A DNA stretch of 64,000 nucleotides from Xenorhabdus bovienii SS-2004. Its GTDB lineage: Bacteria; Pseudomonadota; Gammaproteobacteria; Enterobacterales; Enterobacteriaceae. How positions within the stretch are numbered: the first letter of the stretch is position 1; each line of letters begins with the position of its first letter. The position numbers and the translations under genes were made by a program. The stretch is taken from the NCBI RefSeq assembly GCF_000027225.1, contig NC_013892.1, forward strand, positions 434,001 to 498,000, in the 5' to 3' direction. The notes below the pieces were generated by a model. It saw only the letters and a list, made by a program, of their open reading frames with translations. It ran no database searches and had not been told where the DNA came from. This document shows, in pieces, positions 8,978 through 19,357 of this stretch.

Positions 8978-9462
8978 TATTTCTCCAAGAGTTATAATTA
9001 AAAAATCACACTTACTATGATAATGGGAATGATAGAATTTTCGTATATAAAATAATGTTATATCTTATTTGGGATATTTTTCTCATGATTTCATCTGTTT
9101 ATGCTGAAAATAACAGTAGAAATACATTCTTATTAGCGTGTTATTCAGATTATTAAACTATTTCTGTAACTAAAATATTCACCATTATTAGAATGAGTTT
9201 TGTTCATTATATATTGATTGATTATTCTCATATTGAAGTATGTCACAAATATCACTAAACCAGTTGCTATGATATTCGACCTGCTATATCTTGGCCTGTA
9301 AATGAATAACTTATTGAGTATTATGTCATTTTATAGTAAAACCTTTATGGCCATATCCTTCATCTTTCAGGTTGCTGCCGCGATGCAACCCGAAATCTAT
9401 CGGGTATATATTGCTGATATAAAATTCGTCGATTATTCTACAAATTTAAATATAGGTGCCAA
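8978..9462. other. Intergenic region with a dispersed palindrome
   Basis: These 485 bases separate the divergent binding-protein gene and azlC-like gene. They are AT-rich, contain the palindromic repeat at 9353-9419, and otherwise show no gene. Confidence 0.5.
9353..9419. repeat. Dispersed imperfect palindromic repeat, copy 1
   Basis: The left arm (CATCTTTCAGGTTGC) and right arm (GCAACCCGAAATCTATCGGG) are an imperfect inverted repeat able to fold into a long hairpin. A second member with the same arms (CATCTTTCAAGTTGC and TAACTTGAAATCTATTTTGG) is at 32020-32078. Small intergenic palindromes of this sort are typical REP/MITE-like elements in enterobacteria. Confidence 0.65.
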
Positions 9463-10170
9463 GTGCTGAATCCATTATTTAGGAAAGGCATGGTTGATTC
9501 TTTACCTGTCTGTATCTCCTTTTTTCTTATCTTTGCTTCGATTGGAGCGTTGTATCAACGTCACGGCATTCCATTAATGGAAACGTTGGTCGGTTCGTTG
9601 CTGATCTATGCGGCACCATTGCAGGTGGCTGCGGTAGGGTATCTTGCCGATGGGGCAGTGCTTTCTGTTATTATTTTGGCATTGCTGATCAATTTTCGCT
9701 TTTTCTTGATGGCAATGGTGATGTCACAATATTTTCAGGGTATTCCGAAGCGGAATATTTTACTGGCGATGTTAGGATTCAGTGCCAGTACTTATACCGT
9801 GGCGCATTCACATATTTCCGCAGAGAATATCAAGGGTGGAAAATCCCAGTTTACTTTCTATTTGGGAATTGCTATACCCTGTTTTGTCATTACATTTTGT
9901 GCCACCTTACTGGGATATGTTTCTGCGGAATACCTTAATTATGAATCCCTCTCGTTATTTCTGATGATGCTGGTTCCCATTCATTTTGCTTCTTTAACCG
10001 CCAAACGTGCAGGCAAGGATATGTCAGTCATGGCGACGGTTATGGGGGGGTTGTGTGCGCCATTGTTGAATGAAGTGAACATGAAATTAGTGGATCTGGT
10101 GATACCGATTTTGTGTGGAGTATTCATCGCACTATTTGAACGGAAAACCAGAAAGGATAGATCATCGTGA
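9463..10170 (+). CDS. AzlC-family branched-chain amino-acid exporter subunit
   Basis: The 235-residue hydrophobic protein has the AzlC/YgaZ layout of several transmembrane helices, with the family's early segment around FLIFASIGALYQRHG and a conserved RFFLMAMVMSQYF region. With its small partner it would export branched-chain or related amino acids across the inner membrane. The start is GTG with TAGGTG a few bases upstream. Its stop overlaps the start of the small partner gene by a few bases. Confidence 0.85.
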   Translation: MLNPLFRKGMVDSLPVCISFFLIFASIGALYQRHGIPLMETLVGSLLIYAAPLQVAAVGYLADGAVLSVIILALLINFRFFLMAMVMSQYFQGIPKRNILLAMLGFSASTYTVAHSHISAENIKGGKSQFTFYLGIAIPCFVITFCATLLGYVSAEYLNYESLSLFLMMLVPIHFASLTAKRAGKDMSVMATVMGGLCAPLLNEVNMKLVDLVIPILCGVFIALFERKTRKDRSS

Positions 10171-10499
10171 TGCTATTAATAATAGTAATGGGATTAATTA
10201 GTTTCTTATTGAGAGTGACTCCATTTTTGATGAATAACAATAAATCATTCAAAGCCGATAGTTTGTTTATTACATCGTTGGATTATGCTATTTGTTTTAT
10301 TATTGGAACTATTATCGTCAATATTTCCTTGAATAATTTATCACTAAGTGAATTAATTAATCAGTTTAATATTAATTATTTTATTTCTTTAGTCACGATT
10401 GTTTTGGCATATTTCATCAGCAAATATATGTGTTCAATATTAAAAATCCTGTTTTTTTCGCTGGTATTTTTTATCGTTATTCATTGGCTGTTGCGTTAA
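10170..10499 (+). CDS. AzlD-family small exporter subunit
   Basis: This small, very hydrophobic protein of about 109 residues has four likely membrane spans and the AzlD-like opening (MGLISFLLRVTPFLM). AzlC/AzlD pairs (YgaZ/YgaH in E. coli) act together in amino-acid export. The ATG at 10170 overlaps the TGA of the larger gene, and a GTG one codon earlier is an alternative. The pair forms a two-gene operon. Confidence 0.82.
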   Translation: MLLIIVMGLISFLLRVTPFLMNNNKSFKADSLFITSLDYAICFIIGTIIVNISLNNLSLSELINQFNINYFISLVTIVLAYFISKYMCSILKILFFSLVFFIVIHWLLR

Positions 10500-10507
10500 T
10501 ACAGCCT

Positions 10508-10553
10508 AGCCACTGCAATATTAAATGCAGTGGCTTAACTTGAATGAAGTTCA
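10508..10553. repeat. Direct repeat copy A (hairpin plus shared tail)
   Basis: An inverted repeat (AGCCACTGCA / TGCAGTGGCT, 8-base loop) is followed by TTAACTTGAATGAAGTTCA. Nearly the same unit is found at 11704-11750 past valS. Here neither strand has a good T tract, so the copy may be a duplicated terminator rather than a working one. Confidence 0.7.
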
Positions 10554-10731
10554 TTAAACTGGTTGGCTTATTCAGAGTACAACTCCACATGGCTTTTGTA
10601 TGTAAAATGGCCTATACGTTATGTTGATTATCATTGTGAAAATAGGATATTCCCGGATAAGGGGTTACCTCAGGGAATGGAGTTTAAAGCACTCTAAGCG
10701 GGTAGCATGGGTCATAACGCTCTGAAACTTA

Positions 10732-11070
10732 TCAGCCTATTAACGCTTTAGCTTTTGCTTTAACCTCTGAAAGTACGGAAGCCGATACTTTTCCTTTTAT
10801 TTTAGCATTGCGTTCGCGCCAGTCTAAACTTTTTACCTGATCAGCCAGTACTGCACTATCCCCTTCACCTTCACCTTCTACTTTTACTTCAAAAGGATAG
10901 CCTTTGATCTTAGTGGTCATGGGGCAACATAACATCAGCCCTATCCGACCATTATAAATAGCAGGGCTAAGAACCAATGCAGGGCGGTGTCCTGCTTGCT
11001 CGTGCCCTGCTTGCGGATCAAAATCAAGCCATACAATATCGCCAGCTTCTGGTACATATTTTGATTTCAT
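10732..11070 (-). CDS. mazF: MazF-family mRNA interferase toxin
   Basis: The 112-residue toxin has the MazF/PemK fold: the N-terminal GDIVWLDFDP segment, then EQAGHRPALVLSP with the conserved arginine, the CCPMTTKIKGYPFEV strand carrying catalytic-loop threonines, and LADQVKSLDWRER. It follows E. coli MazF along most of its length. It would cleave mRNA at short sequence motifs when not bound by the antitoxin. AGAGGATGAG lies just upstream of the ATG, so it has its own ribosome-binding site. The gap of 101 bases from the antitoxin gene is unusual for mazEF. Confidence 0.93.
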   Translation of the reverse strand: MKSKYVPEAGDIVWLDFDPQAGHEQAGHRPALVLSPAIYNGRIGLMLCCPMTTKIKGYPFEVKVEGEGEGDSAVLADQVKSLDWRERNAKIKGKVSASVLSEVKAKAKALIG

Positions 11071-11171
11071 TGAAACTCATCCTCTTTGCCTTTCCAACAA
11101 TTTGATTACAAAACTTATTCCTTCTGAGGTTCTGATTACATCCAAAGGATTAAAACAGTGACTTATCCTAA

Positions 11172-11417
11172 TTACAGTAGCTCCTTGCCAGTTGGTTTTC
11201 CGAAGGAAATTTCTTCATGAATATTTTCGTTTGTAACACCGGAAAGTAACGCATCAAGCGTATATTCTTTAGCGCGCACAGGTACAATCACGATACGCCC
11301 ATCTTCTACAGTAATTTCAACAGTATCATCGACGTTCAGAGACGCTGCTTTCATAATTGAAACCGGAAGCCTTACTGACGGGCTATTACCCCATTTTTTA
11401 ACGATAACTTGTGACAT
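11172..11417 (-). CDS. mazE: MazE-family antitoxin
   Basis: The 81-residue protein has an AbrB-type swapped-hairpin DNA-binding domain (VKKWGNSPSVRLPVSIM, then LNVDDTVEITVEDGRIVI) and a C-terminal tail (ENIHEEISFGKP) like the part of E. coli MazE that wraps MazF. It neutralises the toxin and, in known pairs, represses its own promoter. GAGGGC precedes the ATG. It is first in the operon. Confidence 0.92.
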   Translation of the reverse strand: MSQVIVKKWGNSPSVRLPVSIMKAASLNVDDTVEITVEDGRIVIVPVRAKEYTLDALLSGVTNENIHEEISFGKPTGKELL

Positions 11418-11451
11418 TGTTATGCCCTCACAACGTTTATGTAGTTTTTAT

Positions 11452-11479
11452 ATATTAAACAATAAACCGAACGTGTCAA
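11452..11479 (-). promoter_or_regulatory. Promoter of mazEF
   Basis: Read on the minus strand, TTGACA (11474-11479) and TAATAT (11452-11457) are spaced 16 bases apart, close to the sigma-70 consensus, 35 bases before the mazE start. MazE would be expected to bind near here. Confidence 0.7.
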
Positions 11480-11508
11480 CATTGTCGATACATTATAGTT
11501 TGTTATCC

Positions 11509-11676
11509 GGTGTTCGATTTAAGAGTCTGACTGATGCTATAGATACTGGTATGTCTTCAGACCGTTCTTTCTTTCATGTGATGGCGGGTCTGGCGGAAAT
11601 GGAGCGAGAACTTACAGTTGAATCTATCCGCGCAGGACGGGAAACAGTCAAAAAACATAAAATTAAGTTCATATAA
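11509..11676 (+). pseudogene. Fragment of a serine recombinase (resolvase/invertase)
   Basis: Residues GVRFKSLTDAIDTGMSSDRS and FHVMAGLAEMERELTVE match the middle of the catalytic domain of Hin/Gin/Tn3-type serine recombinases, between the active-site serine region and the long E helix. The N-terminal catalytic serine block and the C-terminal HTH are missing, and the frame stops shortly after the helix. It is therefore a two-end-truncated relic. It lies inside the segment flanked by the direct repeats at 10508 and 11704. Confidence 0.85.
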
Positions 11677-11703
11677 ACGGTCGTTAAAGTGGACTATGAA
11701 AAA

Positions 11704-11750
11704 AGCCACTGCAACTAAATGCAGTGGCTTATACTTGAATGAAGTTCAAT
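11704..11750 (-). terminator. valS terminator and direct repeat copy B
   Basis: AGCCACTGCA and TGCAGTGGCT form a 10-bp stem with a 6-base loop. On the minus strand TTTTTT follows, 31 bases past the valS stop, a standard intrinsic terminator. The hairpin plus the adjacent ACTTGAATGAAGTTCA repeats the unit at 10508-10553. Confidence 0.85.
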
Positions 11751-11759
11751 CAAGAAAGA

Positions 11760-14657
11760 TTACAGCGCAGCAATCGTCTCTTTCTGTGCCAGTAATTTCT
11801 CTTTTGCCGCATGGTTGATTGCCAGACGTTCACGCTCTTTGGCGACAACGGCCTCCGGCGCACGGCTGACAAAACCGTCGTTAGCCAGTTTGGCTTCAAT
11901 AGCGTTGATTTCTTTATCCAGCTTCTCGATTTCTTTATCCAAACGTGCCAGCTCGACGTCTTTATCGATCAGACCGGCCATTGGGATCAGTATTTCTGTA
12001 CCGTTGATCAGCTTGGTGACAGAAACAGGGGCTTCTTCGCCCGCCGCCAGAACGGTGACGGAAGTAAGACGACCCATCGACTGAATGAAGTTGAGGTTTT
12101 CAGCTACACGGCGTTGTGCATCCGCATTGGCATCACGCAACAGAACTTCCAGCGGTTTGCTGGGTGCGATGTTCATTTCTGCACGAATGTTACGTACCGC
12201 AATAATGGCTTCTTTGATCCATTCCAGATCGTTCAGCGCCAGCTCGTCCACTTTCGTCTGATCAAATTCAGGGAAGGGTTGTAGCATGATGGTATCTGCA
12301 TTGATGCCTTTCACCACTTTCACACGTTGCCAGATGATTTCGGTGATAAATGGAATGATGGGATGTGCCAGACGTAACAGGCCTTCCAGTACTTCAATCA
12401 GTGTATGGCGAGCCGCACGAACTTCGGCCTCTGAACCTTTGTTGATAGCCGGTTTTGACAGTTCCAGATACCAGTCACAGAATTGGTTCCATGTGAATTC
12501 GTAAAGAATGTTGGCGGCAATATCAAAACGGTAGGTATCCAACGCTTCACGGTAGGTTTTCACGGTCTGGTTAAATTCAGCCAGAATCCAGCGGTCGGCC
12601 AGTGACAGGGACATTTCTCCGCCATTTTGACCGCAATCCTGCCCTTCGGTATTCATCAGCACGAAACGGCTGGCGTTCCATAACTTGTTACAGAAGTTGC
12701 GATAACCTTGCAGGCGCTTCATGTCCCAGTTGATATCACGTCCGGTAGAAGCCAGTGCCGCCAGTGTGAAACGCAGGGCGTCAGTACCGTGGGCTTCGAT
12801 GCCTTCGGGGAACTGTTTTTCCGTACGTTTGCCGATTTTCTCGGCCAGTTGTGGCTGCATCATGTTGCCGGTACGTTTTTCCAGCAGATTTTCCAGCGAA
12901 ATACCGTCGATCATATCCAGCGGATCGATAACGTTCCCTTTGGATTTTGACATTTTCTGGCCTTCGTCATCACGGATCAGGCCGGTCATGTACACGGTTT
13001 TGAATGGAACCTGCGGTTTGCCGTTTTCATCTTTGATGAAATGCATGGTCATCATGATCATGCGGGCAATCCAGAAGAAGATAATGTCGAAGCCACTGAC
13101 CAGCACATTGGTCGGATGGAAGGTTTTCAGGGCTTCGGTCTGCTCAGGCCAACCGAGAGTGGAGAATGTCCACAGGCCAGAGGAGAACCAGGTATCCAGC
13201 ACGTCTTCGTCCTGAGTCAGGGTAATATCCGCACTCAGATTGTTTTCACGGCGGACTTCTTCTTCATCGCGGCCAACATAGACGTTGCCTTGAGCGTCGT
13301 ACCATGCAGGGATGCGATGACCCCACCATAATTGACGAGAGATACACCAATCCTGAATATCGCGCATCCAGGAGTAGTACATGTTCTCGTACTGTTTTGG
13401 CACGAACTGGATATCACCATTTTCAACGGCTTCAAGCGCCACTTTTGCCAGCGGAGCAGTGCGGACATACCATTGGTCAGTCAGCATTGGCTCAATTACC
13501 ACGCCGCCACGGTCGCCGTAAGGTACGGTCAGATCATGAGGCTTGGTTTCTACCAGCAGACCCTGTTTTTCAAATTCGGCCACAATCGCTTTACGGGCAG
13601 CGAAACGCTCCATGCCACGGTATTCGGCAGGAATATCAGCCGAATAAACGTCAGAAGATTCACCATTGGTATCGAAAATTTCCGCTTCGTCACGGATATC
13701 GCCGTCAAATGTCAGAATATTGATCATTGGCAGGCTGTGACGCTTACCGACTTCATAGTCATTGAAATCGTGCGCTGGTGTGATTTTCACGCAGCCGGTG
13801 CCTTTCTCCATATCCGCATGTTCATCGCCTAAGATAGGAATGCGACGGTTCATCAGAGGCAGGATGATCTCTTTACCAATCAGATCCTTATAACGTGGAT
13901 CTTCTGGGTTAACGGCAACGCCGGTATCCCCCAGCAGGGTTTCCGGGCGAGTTGTGGCGACAATCAGATAATCTTTACCTTCGGCAGTTTTGGCGCCGTC
14001 AGCCAGCGGGTAGCGCAGGTGCCACATGGAACCCTTCACTTCGCGGTTTTCGACTTCCAAGTCAGAAATCGCGGTACGCAGTTTCGGATCCCAGTTGACC
14101 AGACGTTTGCCACGGTAAATCAGGTCTTCCTGATACAGGCGGACAAAGGCTTCTTTAACCGCTTTTGACAGGCCTTCATCCATGGTGAAGCGCTCACGCT
14201 CCCAATCCACGGAGTTGCCCAGACGGCGCATCTGGTTGGTAATATTACCCCCCGATTCCGCTTTCCATTGCCAAATTTTGTCGATAAAGGCGTCACGGCC
14301 ATAATCGTGGCGGGTTTTGCCTTCTTCGGCTGCGATTTTACGCTCAACGACCATCTGCGTTGCGATACCTGCGTGGTCAGTACCCGCCTGCCACAAGGTG
14401 TTTTTGCCCTGCATGCGCTGATAACGCACCATGGTATCCATGATGGTCTGCTGGAAAGCATGCCCCATATGCAGGCTGCCAGTGACGTTTGGCGGAGGAA
14501 TGACGATGCAGAAACTTTCACGGCTGGTATCGCCATTCGGTTTGAAATAACCGTTCTTTTCCCAGTGGTTATAAAGAGGTTGCTCTATCTCTGTCGGATT
14601 ATAGGTTTTATCGAGAGATGGCTCAGATTGCGTTTGATTAGCGGGTGTCTTTTCCAT
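11760..14657 (-). CDS. valS: Valyl-tRNA synthetase
   Basis: This class I aminoacyl-tRNA synthetase charges tRNA-Val. The 965-residue protein has the HIGH motif as [10 protein letters not shown] (about residue 60), the KMSKS motif in [14 protein letters not shown], the editing-domain region in between, and a C-terminal coiled coil rich in Lys and Glu ([20 protein letters not shown]). It is slightly longer than the E. coli enzyme (951) because of about 13 extra N-terminal residues before [14 protein letters not shown]. The ribosome-binding site before the annotated ATG is weak. It lies 13 bases downstream of holC and is probably co-transcribed with it. Confidence 0.98.
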   Translation of the reverse strand: MEKTPANQTQSEPSLDKTYNPTEIEQPLYNHWEKNGYFKPNGDTSRESFCIVIPPPNVTGSLHMGHAFQQTIMDTMVRYQRMQGKNTLWQAGTDHAGIATQMVVERKIAAEEGKTRHDYGRDAFIDKIWQWKAESGGNITNQMRRLGNSVDWERERFTMDEGLSKAVKEAFVRLYQEDLIYRGKRLVNWDPKLRTAISDLEVENREVKGSMWHLRYPLADGAKTAEGKDYLIVATTRPETLLGDTGVAVNPEDPRYKDLIGKEIILPLMNRRIPILGDEHADMEKGTGCVKITPAHDFNDYEVGKRHSLPMINILTFDGDIRDEAEIFDTNGESSDVYSADIPAEYRGMERFAARKAIVAEFEKQGLLVETKPHDLTVPYGDRGGVVIEPMLTDQWYVRTAPLAKVALEAVENGDIQFVPKQYENMYYSWMRDIQDWCISRQLWWGHRIPAWYDAQGNVYVGRDEEEVRRENNLSADITLTQDEDVLDTWFSSGLWTFSTLGWPEQTEALKTFHPTNVLVSGFDIIFFWIARMIMMTMHFIKDENGKPQVPFKTVYMTGLIRDDEGQKMSKSKGNVIDPLDMIDGISLENLLEKRTGNMMQPQLAEKIGKRTEKQFPEGIEAHGTDALRFTLAALASTGRDINWDMKRLQGYRNFCNKLWNASRFVLMNTEGQDCGQNGGEMSLSLADRWILAEFNQTVKTYREALDTYRFDIAANILYEFTWNQFCDWYLELSKPAINKGSEAEVRAARHTLIEVLEGLLRLAHPIIPFITEIIWQRVKVVKGINADTIMLQPFPEFDQTKVDELALNDLEWIKEAIIAVRNIRAEMNIAPSKPLEVLLRDANADAQRRVAENLNFIQSMGRLTSVTVLAAGEEAPVSVTKLINGTEILIPMAGLIDKDVELARLDKEIEKLDKEINAIEAKLANDGFVSRAPEAVVAKERERLAINHAAKEKLLAQKETIAAL

Positions 14658-14670
14658 TTTGTCTTGATAT

Positions 14671-15135
14671 TTAATAGGTTGGCGGTGTTGCCATGGTCAA
14701 ATTAAAGCTGACGCTACGATAAACTTTATATCGTTCGCGCGCTAACTGTTTCAGATTTTCATCAATAGGGACGAAGTCTATCACTTCATGGAAAGCTGTG
14801 GCAAAGTCTGCAAAGTGAGGAAGCAGTGTTACCAGAATATCGCGGGGAGCATTGCTTCTTTTCTGCGGCCAGCACAACTCCACAGGAGCCCCATAACGAG
14901 GGCCTTCTCCGGCAAGGTTGTGTGGTACAAATTGACTTGGCTCCCGCTGCCATAGTGCTTCGTCCAGTTTTTCGGCCTGCTGCTGGCTTTCGCAAGCAAT
15001 CAGAACCCGCTTCCCTGCCCGCCACTGATCAGCGGCAAGCTGGCATGCCAGCCATTCATGTGGCTGTAATTCATCAGAAGACGATAATTGTTCCTGTGAG
15101 AGCTTTTCCAATAAATAGAAGGTGGCGTTTTTCAT
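14671..15135 (-). CDS. holC: DNA polymerase III chi subunit
   Basis: The 154-residue chi subunit links the clamp loader to single-strand-binding protein at the replication fork. It begins [12 protein letters not shown], the family start, and has the conserved [20 protein letters not shown] and [12 protein letters not shown] blocks. E. coli HolC has 147 residues. It sits directly upstream of valS, the usual enterobacterial arrangement. Its promoter should lie in the 160-base gap that also holds the pepA terminator. Confidence 0.95.
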   Translation of the reverse strand: MKNATFYLLEKLSQEQLSSSDELQPHEWLACQLAADQWRAGKRVLIACESQQQAEKLDEALWQREPSQFVPHNLAGEGPRYGAPVELCWPQKRSNAPRDILVTLLPHFADFATAFHEVIDFVPIDENLKQLARERYKVYRSVSFNLTMATPPTY

Positions 15136-15190
15136 AGTCTCATGATTACAGAGAATGGGTTACAGAAAAATGATGGGAAAAGCGATACAA

Positions 15191-15214
15191 AAGGGTATTG
15201 CAGCCGCAATACCC
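15191..15214 (-). terminator. Terminator of pepA
   Basis: AAGGGTATTG and CAATACCCTT form a perfect 10-bp stem with a 4-base loop. On the minus strand a short T run (TTTTG) follows, about 80 bases after the pepA stop. Confidence 0.75.
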
Positions 15215-15295
15215 TTAATTCCGTTGATTCCCTTGATACCTCTAGACTACACCTTTTATGTCGAACTATTAGGCGACAAAAAGGGGGCAGGGGTA

Positions 15296-16804
15296 TTAAT
15301 CATCCGCATTCAGACCTGCACGATTTAACAGGAATTGTGCTAAGAGCGCAACCGGACGACCTGTTGCTCCTTTGGCTTTACCTGAACGCCATGCTGTGCC
15401 TGCAATATCCAGATGCGCCCAATTGTATTTGGTCGTAAAGCGGGACAGGAAACAGCCTGCGGTAATCGTCCCGCCAGCGCGTCCACCAATGTTTGCCATA
15501 TCTGCAAAATTGGAATCGAGCTGCTCGAAATATTCGTCAGCCATTGGCAGGCGCCATGCACGATCTCCAGCCTGTTCTGAGGCATTCAGCAGTTCATGTG
15601 CCAGCGGGTTATGGTTGGACATCAGCCCGGTATAGTGACTGCCCAGCGCAATAACACAAGCGCCAGTCAAGGTAGCCACATCAATAACCAGTTCTGGATC
15701 GAAACGCTCAACGTAGGTCAACACGTCACACAGCACCAGGCGGCCTTCTGCATCGGTGTTCAGGACTTCAACTGTCTGGCCGGACATGGTGGTCAAAATG
15801 TCTCCCGGACGGAAGGCACGTCCACCCGGCATATTTTCACATCCCGCCAATACACCAATAACATTGAGCGGCAGTTGCAGTTCTGCAATAACCCGCATGA
15901 CACCATAAACAGAAGCTGCGCCACACATGTCATACTTCATCTCATCCATGCCTTCGCCTGGTTTGAGAGAAATACCACCGGCATCGAAAGTCAGCCCTTT
16001 GCCCACCAGTACGATGGGTTTCGCATTGGCGTCTTTGCTGCCTTTATACTCGATCACGGACATCAGGGATTCATTCTGGGAACCTTGACCGACCGCCAGA
16101 TAAGAATTCATACCCAGCTCTTTCATCTGCTCTTCGCCAATCACCTTGGTATTCAGGTTGTCGGCAGTGTCAGCAAGCTGGCGCGCCTGTGATGCCAGAT
16201 ATGCGGCATTACAGATATTCGGCGGCATGTTTGCCAGATCTTTCGACGCTTTGATACCCGATGCAATGGCAAGGCCATGCTGAATGGCGCGTTCGCCGCT
16301 GGTTAATTCACGGCGGGTTGGCACATTGAACACTATCTTACGCAATGGGCGGCGCAGTTCGTTTTTACTGCTTTTAAGCTGATCGAAAACATAGAGTGAT
16401 TCTTTTGCTGTTTCGACCGCTTGACGCACTTTCCAGTAGTTATTGCGTCCCTTGACGTGTAATTCGGTCAGGAAACAGACCGCTTCCATAGAGCCGGTCT
16501 CATTGAGGGTACTGATGGTTTTCTGGATAATCTGCTTATACTGGCGCTCATCCAGCTCACGCTCTTTTCCGCAACCAACCAGCAAAATGCGCTCAGACAG
16601 CACATTAGGAACATGATGAAGCAACAGGGATTGACCCACTTTGCCTTCAAGTTCACCACGGCGTAGTAAGGCACTGATATAACCGTTACTTATTTTGTCA
16701 AGTTGCTCTGCGATAGGGGAAAGACGACGAGGTTCAAACACGCCGACAATAATACACGCACTGCGCTGTTTCTCCGGACTACCGCTTTTTACACTAAACT
16801 CCAT
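15296..16804 (-). CDS. pepA: Leucyl aminopeptidase PepA
   Basis: This cytosolic dizinc/manganese M17 aminopeptidase removes N-terminal residues from peptides. The 502-residue protein has the signature [10 protein letters not shown] and the metal-binding lysine/aspartate block [16 protein letters not shown]. coli PepA (503 residues) is also a DNA-binding protein that acts in Xer recombination at plasmid sites and in carAB control; that second role is inferred here. It is divergent from lptF, as in E. coli. Confidence 0.97.
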   Translation of the reverse strand: MEFSVKSGSPEKQRSACIIVGVFEPRRLSPIAEQLDKISNGYISALLRRGELEGKVGQSLLLHHVPNVLSERILLVGCGKERELDERQYKQIIQKTISTLNETGSMEAVCFLTELHVKGRNNYWKVRQAVETAKESLYVFDQLKSSKNELRRPLRKIVFNVPTRRELTSGERAIQHGLAIASGIKASKDLANMPPNICNAAYLASQARQLADTADNLNTKVIGEEQMKELGMNSYLAVGQGSQNESLMSVIEYKGSKDANAKPIVLVGKGLTFDAGGISLKPGEGMDEMKYDMCGAASVYGVMRVIAELQLPLNVIGVLAGCENMPGGRAFRPGDILTTMSGQTVEVLNTDAEGRLVLCDVLTYVERFDPELVIDVATLTGACVIALGSHYTGLMSNHNPLAHELLNASEQAGDRAWRLPMADEYFEQLDSNFADMANIGGRAGGTITAGCFLSRFTTKYNWAHLDIAGTAWRSGKAKGATGRPVALLAQFLLNRAGLNADD

Positions 16805-17084
16805 GCGTTCTCCTGAATCTTAAAGACAAAGACGGATACAATCGCTAAAATATCACGTTGCGCATTAATTCATCCCAAAGAAAATTCACTGTTATGTTAA
16901 GCTCACCGCATTATTTTTTGGTACTTAGCTAACGATAAGTGTGTTCTAATTGGGGACCAATATATGGGATGCTTTGGTATCATTTTAGCAATGGGGAAGC
17001 CAAACTGATGCATATAAATGGTAGATATACGACGAAGTTAGCGACTTTCCTGCAAAAAGACAAGTTTTCACAGGCGTAATAAGC

Positions 17085-18185
17085 GTGATCATCATTAGAT
17101 ATCTAGTACGGGAAACTCTGAAAAGCCAAATCGCAATACTTTTCATCTTATTGCTGATCTTCTTCAGCCAAAAATTAGTTGAAGTATTGGGTGCGGCGGT
17201 TGAAGGAAGTGTTCCCGCAAATTTGGTTCTATCCTTGTTAGGTTTAGGTGTGCCGGAAATGGCGCAGCTTATTTTACCCCTGAGTCTGTTTCTTGGGGTA
17301 TTAATGACGTTCAGCAAACTCTATACCGAAAGTGAGATTACCGTCATGCATGCCTGTGGGTTGGGCAAAGGTGTGTTGGTAAAATCGGCCTTGATTCTGG
17401 CCTTGTTCACATCAATGCTGGCGGCGGCTAACGTTCTCTGGTTCACTCCGTGGTCTTCTAAATACCAAGAGCAAGTGTTGGCGGATGCAAAAGCTAACCC
17501 AAGTCTTGCGGCCATTATGGAAGGTCAGTTTAAGCCTTCCCGTGATGGCAACATGGTGCTGTATATCGGTGACGTCAAGGGCAATAACTTTGAGAATGTG
17601 TTCCTTGCTCAGCTCCGACCGGTGAATAATCAGCGCCCTTCCGTGGTGATTGCGGATGGCGGCCATATGGAAGAGCGTCCGAATGGTAATCAGGTCGCGG
17701 TACTCCATCAGGGGGTGCGTTATGAAGGCACTGCACTGATGCGTGACTTCCGCATTACCGATTTCAAAAATTATCAGGCGGTGATTGGGCACAAAGCCGC
17801 TGATATTGATAGCGATAAAGTTGAGCAGAAGACATTCTCCCAGCTCTGGCACAAGGGTGACGAAGATTCCCGTGCAGAGCTGCACTGGCGCCTGACCCTG
17901 ATTGTGTCGGTGCTGGTCATGGCGCTGCTGGTGGTTCCATTGAGTGCCGTGAACCCGCGGCAGGGGCGTGTGCTCAGTATGCTGCCTGCTATGCTGCTTT
18001 ACCTGATTTTCTTCCTGCTGCAAAGTTCCCTGCGCTCCAATGGCGGCAGGGGTAAACTCGACCCCGCATTCTGGATGTGGTTGGTCAACGGAGCCTATTT
18101 TGCCTTGGCGCTGGCGCTCAATATGTGGGATACCGTACCCATGCGCAAACTGCGTTCTCGCTTTAAGAATCAAGGAGCGGCCTGA
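17085..18185 (+). CDS. lptF: LPS export permease LptF
   Basis: LptF is one of the two inner-membrane permease subunits of the LptB2FG complex that extracts lipopolysaccharide and drives it along the Lpt bridge. The 366-residue protein opens MIIIRYLVRETLKSQ like its E. coli counterpart. It has N- and C-terminal membrane helices around a periplasmic beta-jellyroll, and the conserved cytoplasmic loop MHACGLGKGVLVK that contacts LptB. The start is GTG, which aligns with the E. coli N terminus. Its stop overlaps the lptG start by one base (TGATG). Confidence 0.97.
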   Translation: MIIIRYLVRETLKSQIAILFILLLIFFSQKLVEVLGAAVEGSVPANLVLSLLGLGVPEMAQLILPLSLFLGVLMTFSKLYTESEITVMHACGLGKGVLVKSALILALFTSMLAAANVLWFTPWSSKYQEQVLADAKANPSLAAIMEGQFKPSRDGNMVLYIGDVKGNNFENVFLAQLRPVNNQRPSVVIADGGHMEERPNGNQVAVLHQGVRYEGTALMRDFRITDFKNYQAVIGHKAADIDSDKVEQKTFSQLWHKGDEDSRAELHWRLTLIVSVLVMALLVVPLSAVNPRQGRVLSMLPAMLLYLIFFLLQSSLRSNGGRGKLDPAFWMWLVNGAYFALALALNMWDTVPMRKLRSRFKNQGAA

Positions 18186-19261
18186 TGTTTGGGGTACTGG
18201 ACAGATATATTGGGCGGACTATCCTGCAAACCATTTTGATGACGCTGTTCACGCTGGTGTCGCTTTCCGGCATCATCAAGTTTGTCGATCAGCTTCGCAA
18301 GGTTGGGCAGGGGGAATATAGCGCGTTTGCTGCTGGCATCTATACGCTGTTGAGTGTTCCTAAAGATATCCAAATCTTCTTTCCGATGGCGGCGCTGCTT
18401 GGAGGGTTATTGGGTCTGGGGGCGCTGGCAACACGCAGTGAACTGGTGGTTATGCAGGCTTCTGGTTTTACTCGCCTGCAAGTGGCGGGTTCAGTCATGA
18501 AAACCGCGATCCCGTTGGTATTTCTGACAATGGTGATCGGTGAATGGGTCGCTCCACAGGGGGAACAAATCGCCCGTAACTATCGTTCCCAGAAGATGTT
18601 TGGTGGCTCCCTGATGTCCACTGCCAAAGGGATGTGGGCGAAAGATGGTAATGATTTTGTCTATATTAAGAGTGTAGACAAGGATAATGCCCTGAGAGAC
18701 GTCAGTATCTATCATTTTGATGACAACAAAAAACTGCTGTCAGTAAAATATGCGGCTACGGCGGTGTATGATCAAAATAACAGGCAGTGGAAATTATCGC
18801 AGGTTGAAGAGTCTGATTTACGTCAGATTGGCCGGATCACGGGCTCACAGCGTATTTCTGCTGAATGGAAAAGCTTGCTGACACCGGAAAAACTGGGCGT
18901 AGTCGCTCTTGATCCGGATGCACTCTCCATTCGCGGGCTTCAGCAGTACATTACTTACCTGAAGCAGGGGCAACAAGATGCCGGTCGTTACCAGCTCAAT
19001 ATGTGGAAGAAAGTCTTTGCCCCTCTGTCTGTTGCGGTCATGATGCTGATGGCACTTTCCTTTATCTTCGGGCCACTGCGCAGTGTGGCAATGGGAGTCA
19101 GGGTCATTGCGGGTATCAGTACAGGCTTCATATTTTATGTCTTGAATGAGATATTTGGCCCATTGAGCTTGGTTTACAGCATGCCACCGCTATTGGGAGC
19201 GCTGCTACCGAGTCTGTTATTCTTTGTAGTGAGTGTTTACTTCCTTCTGCATCGAAAATAA
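18185..19261 (+). CDS. lptG: LPS export permease LptG
   Basis: The 358-residue partner of LptF has the same architecture: N-terminal helices, a periplasmic jellyroll, and C-terminal helices ending SVYFLLHRK. The coupling-helix motif is seen as VVMQASGFTRLQV. The ATG overlaps the lptF stop, indicating translational coupling. A strong bidirectional hairpin follows the stop. Confidence 0.97.
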   Translation: MFGVLDRYIGRTILQTILMTLFTLVSLSGIIKFVDQLRKVGQGEYSAFAAGIYTLLSVPKDIQIFFPMAALLGGLLGLGALATRSELVVMQASGFTRLQVAGSVMKTAIPLVFLTMVIGEWVAPQGEQIARNYRSQKMFGGSLMSTAKGMWAKDGNDFVYIKSVDKDNALRDVSIYHFDDNKKLLSVKYAATAVYDQNNRQWKLSQVEESDLRQIGRITGSQRISAEWKSLLTPEKLGVVALDPDALSIRGLQQYITYLKQGQQDAGRYQLNMWKKVFAPLSVAVMMLMALSFIFGPLRSVAMGVRVIAGISTGFIFYVLNEIFGPLSLVYSMPPLLGALLPSLLFFVVSVYFLLHRK

Positions 19262-19271
19262 CGTTCATCAC

Positions 19272-19317
19272 AAATCACAGCCTGAGCTTTACACTTACAA
19301 ATCTCAGGCTGTGATTT
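19272..19317. terminator. Strong terminator after lptG
   Basis: A perfect 15-bp stem (AAATCACAGCCTGAG / CTCAGGCTGTGATTT) is followed by more T residues on the plus strand and preceded by A residues, so it can work in both directions between convergent lptG and the serine hydrolase gene. Confidence 0.88.
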
Positions 19318-19357
19318 TTCAAGAACATTCCTCTAACACACGATACTCACGACAGAA

